From SURF-21 sp964529285 (GTDB lineage: Bacteria > Actinomycetota > Geothermincolia > Geothermincolales > RBG-13-55-18): a DNA stretch of 64,000 nt. The notes beneath the pieces were generated by a model that saw only the letters and a list, made by a program, of their open reading frames with translations, was not told the DNA's origin and searched no databases. The stretch lies in assembly GCA_964529285.1 (NCBI GenBank), contig CAZGWK010000015.1:1-64000 (forward strand), written 5' to 3'. A program made the position numbers and the translations under genes. Shown here one piece after another: positions 33,128 through 43,456 of this stretch; position 1 is the stretch's first letter, and every line of letters starts with the position of its first letter.

Positions 33128-35541
33128 ATGAACTTGAGCGGGTTCTCCTCGAGGACGCTTGCGGTATTGACCCTTAGCGTAGTTATCGGTGCCGCTTTGA
33201 CGATGACGGTCATGGGAGCGGATGCCGGGAACGGCCGGGAAACCGCCGGGCAATATTTCATCCTGCGGCCCGAGCAGAGTAAGACGCGCGAGACGGTAAG
33301 GCATTCCCTGTCCCGGGGCCTGCGCTTGGAAAAAGTCCTGCCGGGCGGGATGTTGCTCGTAGAAGCTCCGCCGGGCGTGGATGCCGCTGCGCTCGCCGAT
33401 CTTCCCGGAGTCGAGTGGGCGGAGCCCGACCTCGTCTTCTATGCGGCGGAGACCCCCGACGATCCCGACTACAACCGCCAGTGGAACCTCGCAAAGATCA
33501 ACATGCCCGCCGCCTGGGATATAACCGGCGGAGGCCGGGAGTCCATCGTCGTGGCCGTAGTCGATTCCGGGGTGGCCTACCGTGACTCGGGTATCTTCAG
33601 CAAAGCCCCCGATTTCGCCTCGACCTCCTTCCTGGCCGGCTACGATTTCGTGGACGACGATCCCGATGCTGACGACGAGTACGGCCACGGCACGCACGTC
33701 GCGGCCATCGTCGCCTCATCATACGACAACTCCTTCAGGGCCGCGGGAATGGCCTACGATTGCTCCATCATGCCGGTGCGCGTCCTGGGCAGCGGCGGCA
33801 CCGGCATGGCATCGATGGTCGCCTCCGGCATATATTTCGCAGTCGATAACGGGGCGAGGGTCATCAACCTCAGCCTGGCTTCACCGCGTCACAGCGAGGC
33901 GGTGGCGGAAGCGGTCGAATACGCATACGGCAGGGGCGTGATCTGCGTGGCGGCCGCCGGCAACGAAGGCTCCGATCCCGGGTATACGGGCGGCATGAAC
34001 TGCCCGGCGGACGGAGGGATCTACGTGCTGGCCGTGGGCGCCACGGATTACCGCGACGCGCGCGCACATTATTCCAATTATGGGGAAGGCCTTGACCTTG
34101 TGGCTCCCGGCGGTGACCTCACGCGCGACGACAACGGCGATGGCTACGGGGACGGAATACCCCAGGAATCCTACCGCATCGCCGGCAACTGCCAGTCAGG
34201 CTACGATCTCATCTGGGGGGAAGGGACGAGCATGGCAGTGCCCCAGGTATCCGCAGCCGCCGCGCTCATGCTCTCCCTGGATTCCAGATTGACCCCGGTG
34301 GAGATCTCGTCGATCCTCAGCGAGACCAGCGTGGACCTGGGCAGTGCCGGTTGGGACCAGTACTACGGATACGGCAGGCTGGACGTCGCAGCGGCCCTGG
34401 AAAAGCTCAAGCGCAGCGAGTGGTACTTCGCCGAGGGCACTACCCGCTCCGGCTTCGATGAATGGCTCTGCGTACTCAATCCGGATTCCGCTGAGGCCCA
34501 GGTCGAGTTCACCTTCCTCATGCCCGATGGCCAGACCCAGAAAGCGTCATACACCGTTCCCGCAAGGAGCCGCTTCTCTCTGAACGTCAATTCGCAGGTA
34601 GGCCAGGACAAGGATGTCGCGGCGACCGTGACCAGCCCCCAACGCATCTTCGTCGAGAGGGCCATGTACTTCGACTATCAGGGCAGTTGGCGAGGGGGTT
34701 CGTCCACCATGGGCGCCCGCCACCCCGGCAACTCCTGGTACTTCGCCGAGGGCACTACCCGCTCCGGCTTCGATGAATGGCTCACCCTCGCCAACCCCGG
34801 CGATGAGGACGCCATGGTCGCGGTGGAATACATGCTGGGGGCGGGGCAGGGCGATAACGTGTTGCAGGAATGGAACGTCCCCGCCCACTCCCGCGTGACG
34901 GTCAACGTCAACCAGGCCGTGGGACCGGACAAGGACGTCTCCATGCACGTCACATCGGACAGGGCGGTGGTGGCCGAGCGGCCCATGTATTTCTCGTACG
35001 GGGACAGCATACCGGGGGGACATAACGTGATGGGCGCTACGATGCCCGGCAACTCCTGGTACTTCGCCGAGGGCACTACCCGCTCCGGCTTCGATGAATN
35101 NNNNNNNNNNNNNNNNNNNNNNNNNNNNNNNNNNNNNNNNNNNNNNNNNNNNNNNNNNNNNNNNNNNNNNNNNNNNNNNNNNNNNNNNNNNNNNNNNNNC
35201 CCGGCAACTCCTGGTACTTCGCCGAGGGCACTACCCGCTCCGGCTTCGATGAATGGCTCACCCTCGCCAACCCCGGCGATGAGGACGCCATGGTCGCGGT
35301 GGAATACATGCTGGGGGCGGGGCAGGGCGATAACGTGTTGCAGGAATGGAACGTCCCCGCCCACTCCCGCGTGACGGTCAACGTCAACCAGGCCGTGGGA
35401 CCGGACAAGGACGTCTCCATGCACGTCACATCGGACAGGGCGGTGGTGGCCGAGCGGCCCATGTATTTCTCGTACGGGGAGGGGGCATGGACGGGGGGGG
35501 GTTGCGAGATGGGCTATGACGCGATGAATGGAGCGTTCTGA
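33128..35541 (+). CDS. Secreted subtilisin-like (S8) serine protease with WYFAEG repeats (interrupted by an N gap)
   Basis: Signal peptide (about 10-33), inhibitor-like propeptide (about 40-107), then the S8 domain with Asp146 (VVDSGV), His187 (GHGTH), oxyanion Asn279 (AAGNEG) and Ser368 (GTSMA). From about residue 434 it has ~100-residue repeats, each starting WYFAEGTTRSGFDEW and ending with AERPMYF or similar. The last two visible repeats are identical over about 270 nt and flank a 100-N gap. Merging the identical 55-nt flanks gives 753 codons in frame with three repeats; more may be collapsed. The same repeat type occurs in the next gene. The start has AGGT 5 nt before it. Confidence 0.9.
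35100..35199. other. Assembly gap (100 N)
   Basis: Flanks 35045-35099 and 35200-35254 are identical over 55 nt, as at the other gap. Confidence 0.9.
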
Positions 35542-35644
35542 AACGGGATGAAGCTCGACGCGATATGCGGGCGCGATGTAGCGGTATGGTCAGAGACGCG
35601 AAGGACAGGGCGTTGTCATTTCCGGAGAGGTATGGAGACGGAAG

Positions 35645-38600
35645 ATGATGAAGGGTGAGATGGCGATAGGTAGAAGGGCGGCCTTAACCGGCAGCGATAA
35701 CCACAGGCTGCCGAGAGCATTATGGATAGCCGTGCTCCTGGGGTTGACCGCGTTGCTGTTGTTTCTGCCCGCGGCGGAGGCGAGCGCCGACGAAGGCCGC
35801 ATCGTCGTCGAGCTGGAGGGCCATTCCTCGGGCATCTCCCAGGCCGGGCGCACCATCAGCGGCACCGACAACGTCACCAGGCAGGAATACAAGTTCAAGC
35901 AGGAGAGGTACGGCACGGACTTCCATTACACCGTCAGTGGTCTCTCGCGCACCTCCTACGCCGTGGAGTTCAGCTTCTTCGAGCCGGTTTACCTACCCGG
36001 GCAGCGCGTCTTCAGCGTATACGCAAACGCCTCGCCTACTCCCCTTTCTGGTCTCAGCAACCTGGATATCGCGAGCAAGGTAGGCCTGAATGCAGCCTAC
36101 CAGGTGACGGTGCCCAACGTACAGGCGCCGGGCGGAAAGCTGAGCCTCCATTTCAAGGCGAGCAAGAAGGAGGCCACCATCTGCAACATCCGCCTGATAG
36201 CGGCGGGGCGGACGGCAACTGAGATAAACGTCATGGACACCCGCCACTGGAAGGCGCTGCCCCTGCGCTTCGTGAACGGGGCGGGTCAGGACCTGCACGA
36301 GGTCATCCTGGGACGTTTCGGCTCCCGCTTCATGATCAACCCCGTCCCGCAGCTCCTGGCCTGGAGGCAGTCACCCCTGGGCACCTGGACCGACGACCTC
36401 TCCGAGCTGGTGCTCGCCTTCCGGGACGACCAGGGCGACATACGCTGCCTGCCCTTCACCGACCGCTACCCGGTTTTCTCCTCCATGGACCAGGAGATGA
36501 CGCTCACCGGGGTATCCTACGTCTGCCGCGATGCGGCCCTGCCCTTCACGGCCACCGTGACCCTGAGAGCGCCTTTTTATCCAGAGGACGAGAAGCTTTC
36601 GAGCGCGCCCTTCTTCTACGTCGACGTTGAGGTAACGAACCCAGGCGGCGCGGCGGTGAGCGGCGACTTCATGCTGGCGAGGCCGCACCGGGACAACACC
36701 GGATCCGCCGTTCCCGCCGACTTGGAGGGCGGGCTTCCCGGGTATAAGTTCGAGTCGGGCTATACCTACAACGACGAGAGCCGCATCGGCGAAACCAGCG
36801 GCGGTGTGTATAAGTTCTGGGAGGCGCTGTGCGTGGACGAAGACCTGGACGTCACCATGCATTCCGACCTATCCGATGCCAGCTGGATCTGGCCCTCGCC
36901 CTCGGGATATCCCCTCCCCTACGCCAACCAGGCCTACACCTTCATCCCGCGGGGCTATTCCGGCCTGGAGTGGTCGTTCGACCTGGGGCCGGGAGGGAGC
37001 GCCTCGCGCAGCGTGGTCCTCGCCGCCCACACCACCCAGAAAGTGCTCACGGTGCGCAGGAGCGGGTCCAACCTAGCCCACTATTTTCTCTACCGCAATC
37101 CAGCGGGTCCCAACCTGGGCACGGTGGAGGCTGTTATCGAGTACGCGTTCAACGACCGCACGTCCATACTGGAAAAGACCGCCTTCTTCGACACGATTCT
37201 CTCCGGCACTTACGTCTCCCCCCTCGGCAAGGACGCGAAAGACCTTGCCGCCGTAGCGCTGCAGAACTTCATTATCAACGCCTGGTGGGTGTACGACGGC
37301 TCGGGAGCGGATTGGTTCAGCGTCTGGGAAGGCATCCCCTGCATGTTCCACTCCACCATAGACGTGGAGTACAACGACGCCTGGTTCTACCTTTATTTCT
37401 GGCCGGACCTGCTCGAGAAGCTGCTGCAGGAATGGCCGGCTTTCGAAAATTCCAACGCGCAGGGCAAGTACCTCTCCCACGACATGGGCGTGGTTAACAA
37501 CGTCACCGGCATGGCCTACCCCCACGACATGCCGGTGGAGGAGAACGCCAACTACGTCCTTCTCCTGTATTCCCACTGGAAGACCACCGGCGACACCGCG
37601 TTCATGCGCAATATGTTCGGCAGGGTGCGCGAGTACACCCGCTTCATCTTCGCCTGCGACACCGACGGAGACGGCCTGCCGGACCTCAACACGGCCAATA
37701 CCATCGACCAGGGATCAGATGCGGTGCAGCACGCGCGCAACCAGACTTACCTCGGGGTGAAGGCCATGGCCGCCTACCGCGCGGCGGCGGAGATGGCGCG
37801 GGCGCAGACCTCCCCCGACAATTCCTTCATCTCCTCCTGCGACCGCAGGGTGAGGCTTATCAACATCACCCTGGAGAACAAGCTGTGGCTGGGGAACCAC
37901 TTCGCCGTCTGCGACGACCCGGACGTGTCCCAGGCGGAGAGGAACGCATATTCCATCTATGCATCGAACGGCCTTCTCTACCTCCTGGCGGCGGGCCTAG
38001 ACCCCGGCCTGACCGAGGCCAACCTGGGGCGCTTCAGGCAGGACCTGGCGAACGCCGCGGCCAAGACCTCGCGCCGTTACGGATACGTGCACACCAGCGT
38101 GGATAACGAGAACCAGTGGGTGAGTCAGAACCTCTGGCGCGATGCCCTTGGCTACTGGCTCGGGGTCCCCGGCTGGGCCGGCGAACAGGCGGAACGTCTC
38201 ACGCGTTACTGGAACCTGCAGCATTATTTCGCGACCAAGAAGGACGGCGGCTTCTGGGACGTGTGCGATTACCGCGACTACCTGTTCCTGGGAACCAGCG
38301 AGGCCTTCGGGCTCGGGTTCGGCGATCCCTCCCTGGCGGCGCAGTACCTCGCGGAGGCCAGAGTGGAGGCAGGGGGAGCAAGGGGGGCCTACGCCCTCGA
38401 CTCCGCCTACTGGCAGTCCCTCGGCTATTATCCCAGGGGGACCGCCTTCTTCAGCTACCTGAGCGCCATGGCCCGCCTGCGCCTTGACCGCGCCTCCGGA
38501 TACCTCATCTACGATGCCGCTCACGCCCCCGGGCGGGTCCCCGTATTCGCATGTGCCGACTGGGATAATAAGAATATTCCCGTCCTCGTCTTCGACGCCG

Positions 38601-40210
38601 ACGGCGGGTTGCAGCAGGTGATCAACGGCGGGCTGCTCCCGGCCAACGTCAACCGCTCGAGTTATCAGCTCGTGACCGGCCTCTCTGCCCATCCCTTCTC
38701 CTGCTCTCCCGGGACCGGCAGCCCGCGGCAGGAGGTCGGGATATCCTTCAACGCACCCGCGGGCTCCGTGAAGGGCGCCTACGTCCTGGACAACGCCGGG
38801 AACACCGTGAGGGAATTGACGGCGGGTGCTGCGGGAACCACCTGGGACGGAAGGGACGGTTCCGGCCAGCCCGTACCCGACGGAACCTACACCGTTTACA
38901 TCGAGACACTTGCGCCCAACCCGTCGGTACATATACCTGACGCGACCGTGCAGGTGGGCGTGAACACCAACCTCCCCTCGCCGGCCGCAACCTGGTACCT
39001 GGCCGAGGGCTTCACCGGCAGCAACGCGACGGGGGGCGACTTCGAGACCTGGGTGCTCATCCAGAACCCCGGCGACGAGGCCGCGGCGGTCAACGTCACC
39101 TTCATGCAGCCCGGCGGCGTGAACACGGAGCGCGCGTATTCCCTTTCGCCCCGTTCCCGCTTCACCGTCCACGTGGATGCGGTCCTGCCCGACGCGGAGG
39201 TATCGACACGGATCGAAGCGAGCGTACCGGTGGTGGCGGAGCGCGCCATGTACTTCAACGGCAGGCTGGCGGGGCACGACACCATAGGCGTCAACCACGC
39301 CTCGCAACGCTGGTACCTCGCGGAGGGCTACACGGGGGGCGATTTCGACGAGTGGGTGCTCATCCAGAACCCCAACGAGACGGAGGCGGCGGTAAACGTC
39401 CAGCTGCAGCCCCAGGACCAGGGCGTAGTCGACCTCTCCTATTCCGTGCCGCCGCGGTCGCGTTTCACCATCCACGTGGACGACATCCTGCCGGATGCCC
39501 AGGTGAGTACGTACGTTGAATCGAGCCTGCCGGTGGTGGTGGAGCGCGCGCAGTACCTCAACTCCATGCGCAGCGGCACCTGCTCCATCGCAGCGCGCTC
39601 CCCCTCCTACACCTGGTTCTTCGCCGAGGGCTACACCTCCGAGGGCTTCGAGGAATGGCTGCTGGTGCAGAACCCGCAGGACACCCCCACCCTGGTGGAC
39701 ATCACGTTCATGCAGCTCGATGGGACCAACACCTCCATGCAGTTCACGGTGGCACCACGCAGCCGCTATACCGTTCCCGTGCACATGGCGCTTCCCGGCG
39801 CCCAGGTATCGGCGCGCGTCTCCTCGCAACTGCCGGTGGTGGCGGAGCGCGCCATGTACTGGAAGGAGCGCAGCGACGGACATGCCACCCTGGGTAGCCC
39901 CACGCCCGATTACACCTGGTTCTTCCCCGAGGGCTACACCTCCGAGGGCTTCGAGGAGTGGCTTTTAGTGCAGAACCCCTGGGACGGCAAGGCCACCGTC
40001 AGGTTCGACTTCATGCTCCCCGGCGGTTCCAACCAGAGCATGACCTTTGAGGTGGCTGGAAGGTCACGCTTCACCGTCAACGTCGCAGCGGTGGTCGGGG
40101 AGACCGAGGTCAGCATCAAGCTCACCTCCGACCTGCCGGTGGTGGGAGAGAGGGCCATCTATTTCGAGGAGCGTTCCGGCGGGCACTGCTCCATCGGCGC
40201 CATCGAGTAA
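35645..40210 (+). CDS. Large secreted glutaminase-A-like protein with FlgD-type Ig domain and four surface repeats
   Basis: 1521 residues. Signal/anchor segment at 25-48. Residues 50-200 look like a malectin/carbohydrate-binding-type beta domain. About 210-1000 resemble glutaminase A/DUF4965-type six-hairpin proteins: DVEYNDAWFYLYFWPDLLEK, then SHDMG, NNVTG and MPVEENANY near 610-635, and DTDGDGLPD. Residues about 1029-1087 are a FlgD-like Ig domain (WDGRDGSG..VPDGTY). Four ~100-residue repeats start near 1116, 1223, 1323 and 1424 (WYLAEG/WFFAEG/WFFPEG) and are DUF5719-like. Substrate unproven; glycoside hydrolase is the alternative. GGAGACGGAAG precedes the ATG. Confidence 0.8.
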   Translation: MMKGEMAIGRRAALTGSDNHRLPRALWIAVLLGLTALLLFLPAAEASADEGRIVVELEGHSSGISQAGRTISGTDNVTRQEYKFKQERYGTDFHYTVSGLSRTSYAVEFSFFEPVYLPGQRVFSVYANASPTPLSGLSNLDIASKVGLNAAYQVTVPNVQAPGGKLSLHFKASKKEATICNIRLIAAGRTATEINVMDTRHWKALPLRFVNGAGQDLHEVILGRFGSRFMINPVPQLLAWRQSPLGTWTDDLSELVLAFRDDQGDIRCLPFTDRYPVFSSMDQEMTLTGVSYVCRDAALPFTATVTLRAPFYPEDEKLSSAPFFYVDVEVTNPGGAAVSGDFMLARPHRDNTGSAVPADLEGGLPGYKFESGYTYNDESRIGETSGGVYKFWEALCVDEDLDVTMHSDLSDASWIWPSPSGYPLPYANQAYTFIPRGYSGLEWSFDLGPGGSASRSVVLAAHTTQKVLTVRRSGSNLAHYFLYRNPAGPNLGTVEAVIEYAFNDRTSILEKTAFFDTILSGTYVSPLGKDAKDLAAVALQNFIINAWWVYDGSGADWFSVWEGIPCMFHSTIDVEYNDAWFYLYFWPDLLEKLLQEWPAFENSNAQGKYLSHDMGVVNNVTGMAYPHDMPVEENANYVLLLYSHWKTTGDTAFMRNMFGRVREYTRFIFACDTDGDGLPDLNTANTIDQGSDAVQHARNQTYLGVKAMAAYRAAAEMARAQTSPDNSFISSCDRRVRLINITLENKLWLGNHFAVCDDPDVSQAERNAYSIYASNGLLYLLAAGLDPGLTEANLGRFRQDLANAAAKTSRRYGYVHTSVDNENQWVSQNLWRDALGYWLGVPGWAGEQAERLTRYWNLQHYFATKKDGGFWDVCDYRDYLFLGTSEAFGLGFGDPSLAAQYLAEARVEAGGARGAYALDSAYWQSLGYYPRGTAFFSYLSAMARLRLDRASGYLIYDAAHAPGRVPVFACADWDNKNIPVLVFDADGGLQQVINGGLLPANVNRSSYQLVTGLSAHPFSCSPGTGSPRQEVGISFNAPAGSVKGAYVLDNAGNTVRELTAGAAGTTWDGRDGSGQPVPDGTYTVYIETLAPNPSVHIPDATVQVGVNTNLPSPAATWYLAEGFTGSNATGGDFETWVLIQNPGDEAAAVNVTFMQPGGVNTERAYSLSPRSRFTVHVDAVLPDAEVSTRIEASVPVVAERAMYFNGRLAGHDTIGVNHASQRWYLAEGYTGGDFDEWVLIQNPNETEAAVNVQLQPQDQGVVDLSYSVPPRSRFTIHVDDILPDAQVSTYVESSLPVVVERAQYLNSMRSGTCSIAARSPSYTWFFAEGYTSEGFEEWLLVQNPQDTPTLVDITFMQLDGTNTSMQFTVAPRSRYTVPVHMALPGAQVSARVSSQLPVVAERAMYWKERSDGHATLGSPTPDYTWFFPEGYTSEGFEEWLLVQNPWDGKATVRFDFMLPGGSNQSMTFEVAGRSRFTVNVAAVVGETEVSIKLTSDLPVVGERAIYFEERSGGHCSIGAIE

Positions 40211-40220
40211 CACTTAAAGG

Positions 40221-40327
40221 CCCGGGGCCTCCAGGTAACGGTCTCGCTCGGCTGCGACTGCATCAACTCAAGCAGAAGAAACCATAGATTGAGCGCTCGC
40301 TGCGACCGACCTGGTGGTTCCCCGGGC
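40221..40327 (-). repeat. Dispersed repeat family 2, copy c
   Basis: About 107 nt with self-complementary ends: CCCGGGGCCTCCAGGTAACGGTC at the left pairs imperfectly with the right end (GACCGACCTGGTGG..CCCCGGG). The core appears as GGTAACGGTCTCGCTC (40234-40249), 23 nt after the stop codon of the large exoprotein gene. Confidence 0.7.
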
Positions 40328-40476
40328 TGGTGGGAGCTCAGATGGAAGCTCGCACCGATCCAGCAGTTCCCGGGCAAGTCGGGCCCTGTCTTGCGTCTAA
40401 CCAGCAGATATGCATTAAAGCCTTTGCCGTGTACGGACGATTAATGGGTCGTGCCGGTATCAAGTGATCGAGATTG

Positions 40477-43452
40477 ATGCTCATGGATAATAAGACCGCC
40501 AGCGAGAGAGGGCCGAAAAAGGCGCGTAAGCTCGGCATCACCCTCATCATCGTGGGTTTGATGGCGTTCTACCCCATCCTGTTCTTCGCAGGCAGCGGAT
40601 GGGGCAGCAGCGCCGGCAGGGAGAACGCGGCACTGTCCTACAGCGGCGGGGTCATCATCGAGCTGCAGGGCAACTCCTGGCCCGTTTCTCTGGAGGCGCG
40701 CCCTGTCCAGGGTACGGACGACCAGAGCCGCCAGGAATTCAAGTTCAAGAGCATCAGAGAGGGAGAGGATTTCCACTACGTGATCGCCGGGCTGCCGCGC
40801 GATATCTACGATCTCGAGTTGAGTTTCGTCGAGTACGCCCATACCCTTCCCGGCGGGCGGGTGTTCAACGTCTACTGCAATGACGTCATCCCGCCCGGCA
40901 TGGCCTCGCTGGACCTCTGCGCCAAGGCTGGCAAGGAACGCGCCTACCAGGTGACCGTTCCCGGCGTGAGCGCTCCCGGAGGCATACTCGACCTGCGTTT
41001 CGAAGCGGTGAAGGGCCTCGCCCTTGTAGGGCATATCCGTCTCAGCGCGCCGGGCGAGCGCGACCTGGAGATCAAGAGCGGCGAGTCGCGCCACTGGACC
41101 TACATCCCCCTGCGCTTCCAGGGCTCTCCGGAACAGGATTTGTACGAGGCCGTACTGGGGAGGTTCGGCTCGCGTTTCATGATCAACCCCGTGCCCCAGC
41201 TCCTTGCCTGGCGCCAGTCGCCCCTGGGTACCTGGACGGACGACCTCTCGGAGTTCGTCCTGGCTTTCCGGGACGACGAAGGCGATATACGCTGCCTGCC
41301 CTTCACGGACCGCTACCCTACTTTCTCCGCCATCGACCAGCAGCTCTCCCTGACGGGCATCACTTACGTCTGCCGGGATCCCTCGCTGCCGTTTGAGGCC
41401 GTGGTGAACTTTACCGCCCCTTTCTATCCCGAGGACGTAAAGCTCTCCACCGCGCCCTTCTTCTATGTGGAGATAGACCTGTACAATCCCGGCATGGAGG
41501 CGGTTGGAGGGGAAATACTCCTGGCGCGTCCCCACAAGGACAACAACTCCGGTGACGTGGCACCGGTCTCCCTCAAGGGTTCCCGGGGATTCAAGTACAC
41601 CACGCAGTACACCTACGGCCAGGAGTCGCACGTGAACGAAGAGAGCAATTCGGGCTGTTTCGAGTTCTGGGAAGCACTGGCCGTGGATGAACCCTCGCGG
41701 GTCAACTGGCATTACGAGGATATCACCGCAAGCGGCTGGATGTGGGATTCTCCCGCCGGGTACCCACTGCAGCGCGATTTCCCCGTGTACTCCTTCGTTC
41801 CCCGCGGCTACTCCGGTTTCGATGCTCCCTTCACCCTCGAGGCCGACGGCTTCGACTCGTTCACGTCCGTGCTGGCCTGTCATGGCGGCGAGGGCGTTCT
41901 CGAGGTACGAGGAGAAAAAGGCAACCGCTTCATCTACAATCAGCCCACCGGACCCAACCTGGGTTCCGTCGACGCAGTGGTGGACTACGCCCTTGGACCC
42001 GAGCGTCCCGCCATCGCGGAGAGGACCACGTTCTTCGACGGCATCGTCTCGGAACATTACCTCTCCCCCCTGCCGCAGGCGGGAAGGGACCTGGCGGCAT
42101 GCGCCCTGCAGAACTTCATCTGCAACGCCTGGTGGGTGTACGACAACTGGGGGAAGGAATGGTTCAGCGTATGGGAGGGCGAGCCCTACATGTACCATTC
42201 CTCGGTCGACGTAGAGTACACCAACGCCTTCTTCTACCTCTCCTTCTGGCCTGACCTGCTCAAGACCCTGCTGCAGGAATGGGTGACGTTCGAAAAGGAG
42301 CTGGAGGAGGGTAAGTGCTTGAGCCACGACATGGGCGTCGAGCACTGGGCCAACGGCATGGCCTATCCCCACGACATGCCTGTCGAGGAGAACGCCGACT
42401 ACATCCTGCTGCTCTATACCATGTGGAAGAACGGTGGTGACACCGCTTTCATGCAGGGCGAATTCGCCCACGTGGTCGACTACACCCGCTTCATCTTCAA
42501 CTGCGATAGCGACGGTGACGGCCTTGCGGACATCAACGTCGACAACACCATCGACCAGGGATCCCACGCCGTGCAGCACGCACGCAACCAGACATACCTG
42601 GGCGTGAAGGCCCTCGGCGCTTACCGGGCAGCCTCGGAGATGGCAGGCGCCCAGGCTTCCCCCGACATGGACTTCATCGCGGCCTGCGAGTATCGAATAG
42701 GCCTCATCAACCGCACTCTTGAGGAGGAACTGTGGCTGGGAGACCACTTCGCCGTCTGCTCCGATCCCTCGGTACCCCAGGCCGAGCGCGAGGCCTATTC
42801 CATATATGCTTCCAACGGCCTGCTCTACCTTCTCGCGGCGGGGCTGGACCCGGCGCTTACCGCCTCCAATATCGCCAGGTTCCAACAGGACCTGGCAACT
42901 ACTACATCAAAGACCATGCGCAGGTTCGGTTGCGTGCATACCAGCGTGGATAACGAGAACCAGTGGGTTTCGCAGAACCTGTGGCGTGATGCCATCGGCT
43001 TCTGGCTTGGCGTTCCAGGCTGGTCAGCGGGCCAGGCGGACCGCATGACGCGCTACTGGGATCTCGAACATTACTACGCCAGCAAGAAGAACGGCGGATT
43101 CTGGGATGTCTGTGCCTACAACCCCGGCAAGGAGGAACGGCACGGAGCGATGCGCGGCCCCTTCCTGCCGGAGTACGCCTACGATCAATCGCTGGGTTAT
43201 TATTCCAGAGGCGTAGCCTTCCTCTCCCTGCTCACCTCCCTGGGACGACTGCGCCTCGACCGCACCGCGGATTCGCTCCTTTACGACCCCGCTTACGCCG
43301 ACGCGCGCGTGCCCGTCTTCTCCTGTGCCGACTGGAAGGCCTATGAAGCCGATGCGCGCGTGCCCCTGCTGTTATTCGATGCCTCGGGAGACCTGCAGGA
43401 GGTTCTCAACCCTCACCTGCTCCCCGGCAACCTGCAAAACTCCTCGCTGTAA
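40477..43452 (+). CDS. Glutaminase-A-like exoprotein, paralogue without repeats
   Basis: About 991 residues. A single N-terminal hydrophobic segment (about 20-42) should act as signal or anchor. The rest aligns end to end with residues 50-1000 of the preceding gene, including RFGSRFMINPVPQLLAWRQS, SHDMG, MPVEENADY and DSDGDGLAD, but it stops where the Ig domain and repeats begin. It is thus a tandem duplicate that lost, or never gained, the C-terminal modules. Start is uncertain (TTG 40474, ATG 40477, ATG 40483) and no strong ribosome site is seen. The convergent ligase gene ends 4 nt away. Confidence 0.82.
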   Translation: MLMDNKTASERGPKKARKLGITLIIVGLMAFYPILFFAGSGWGSSAGRENAALSYSGGVIIELQGNSWPVSLEARPVQGTDDQSRQEFKFKSIREGEDFHYVIAGLPRDIYDLELSFVEYAHTLPGGRVFNVYCNDVIPPGMASLDLCAKAGKERAYQVTVPGVSAPGGILDLRFEAVKGLALVGHIRLSAPGERDLEIKSGESRHWTYIPLRFQGSPEQDLYEAVLGRFGSRFMINPVPQLLAWRQSPLGTWTDDLSEFVLAFRDDEGDIRCLPFTDRYPTFSAIDQQLSLTGITYVCRDPSLPFEAVVNFTAPFYPEDVKLSTAPFFYVEIDLYNPGMEAVGGEILLARPHKDNNSGDVAPVSLKGSRGFKYTTQYTYGQESHVNEESNSGCFEFWEALAVDEPSRVNWHYEDITASGWMWDSPAGYPLQRDFPVYSFVPRGYSGFDAPFTLEADGFDSFTSVLACHGGEGVLEVRGEKGNRFIYNQPTGPNLGSVDAVVDYALGPERPAIAERTTFFDGIVSEHYLSPLPQAGRDLAACALQNFICNAWWVYDNWGKEWFSVWEGEPYMYHSSVDVEYTNAFFYLSFWPDLLKTLLQEWVTFEKELEEGKCLSHDMGVEHWANGMAYPHDMPVEENADYILLLYTMWKNGGDTAFMQGEFAHVVDYTRFIFNCDSDGDGLADINVDNTIDQGSHAVQHARNQTYLGVKALGAYRAASEMAGAQASPDMDFIAACEYRIGLINRTLEEELWLGDHFAVCSDPSVPQAEREAYSIYASNGLLYLLAAGLDPALTASNIARFQQDLATTTSKTMRRFGCVHTSVDNENQWVSQNLWRDAIGFWLGVPGWSAGQADRMTRYWDLEHYYASKKNGGFWDVCAYNPGKEERHGAMRGPFLPEYAYDQSLGYYSRGVAFLSLLTSLGRLRLDRTADSLLYDPAYADARVPVFSCADWKAYEADARVPLLLFDASGDLQEVLNPHLLPGNLQNSSL

Positions 43453-43456
43453 GGGG

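Noticed and set aside
31729..33261. 510-codon minus-strand frame over the aminotransferase and the start of the protease
   Set aside because: It covers two well-supported plus-strand genes and a repeat; no family resemblance.
33128..35374. Protease frame ending at 35374
   Set aside because: Frame shift caused by the N gap; the repeat sequence after the gap is in the frame ending at 35541.
37997..39883. 628-codon antisense frame in the first exoprotein gene
   Set aside because: Same reason; composition (many His, Arg, Gly, Val) is that of an antisense shadow.
40441..42885. 814-codon open frame antisense to the second exoprotein gene
   Set aside because: Mirror frame of a GC-rich gene; the sense frame has paralogue conservation over its whole length, the antisense frame has no motif or ribosome site.
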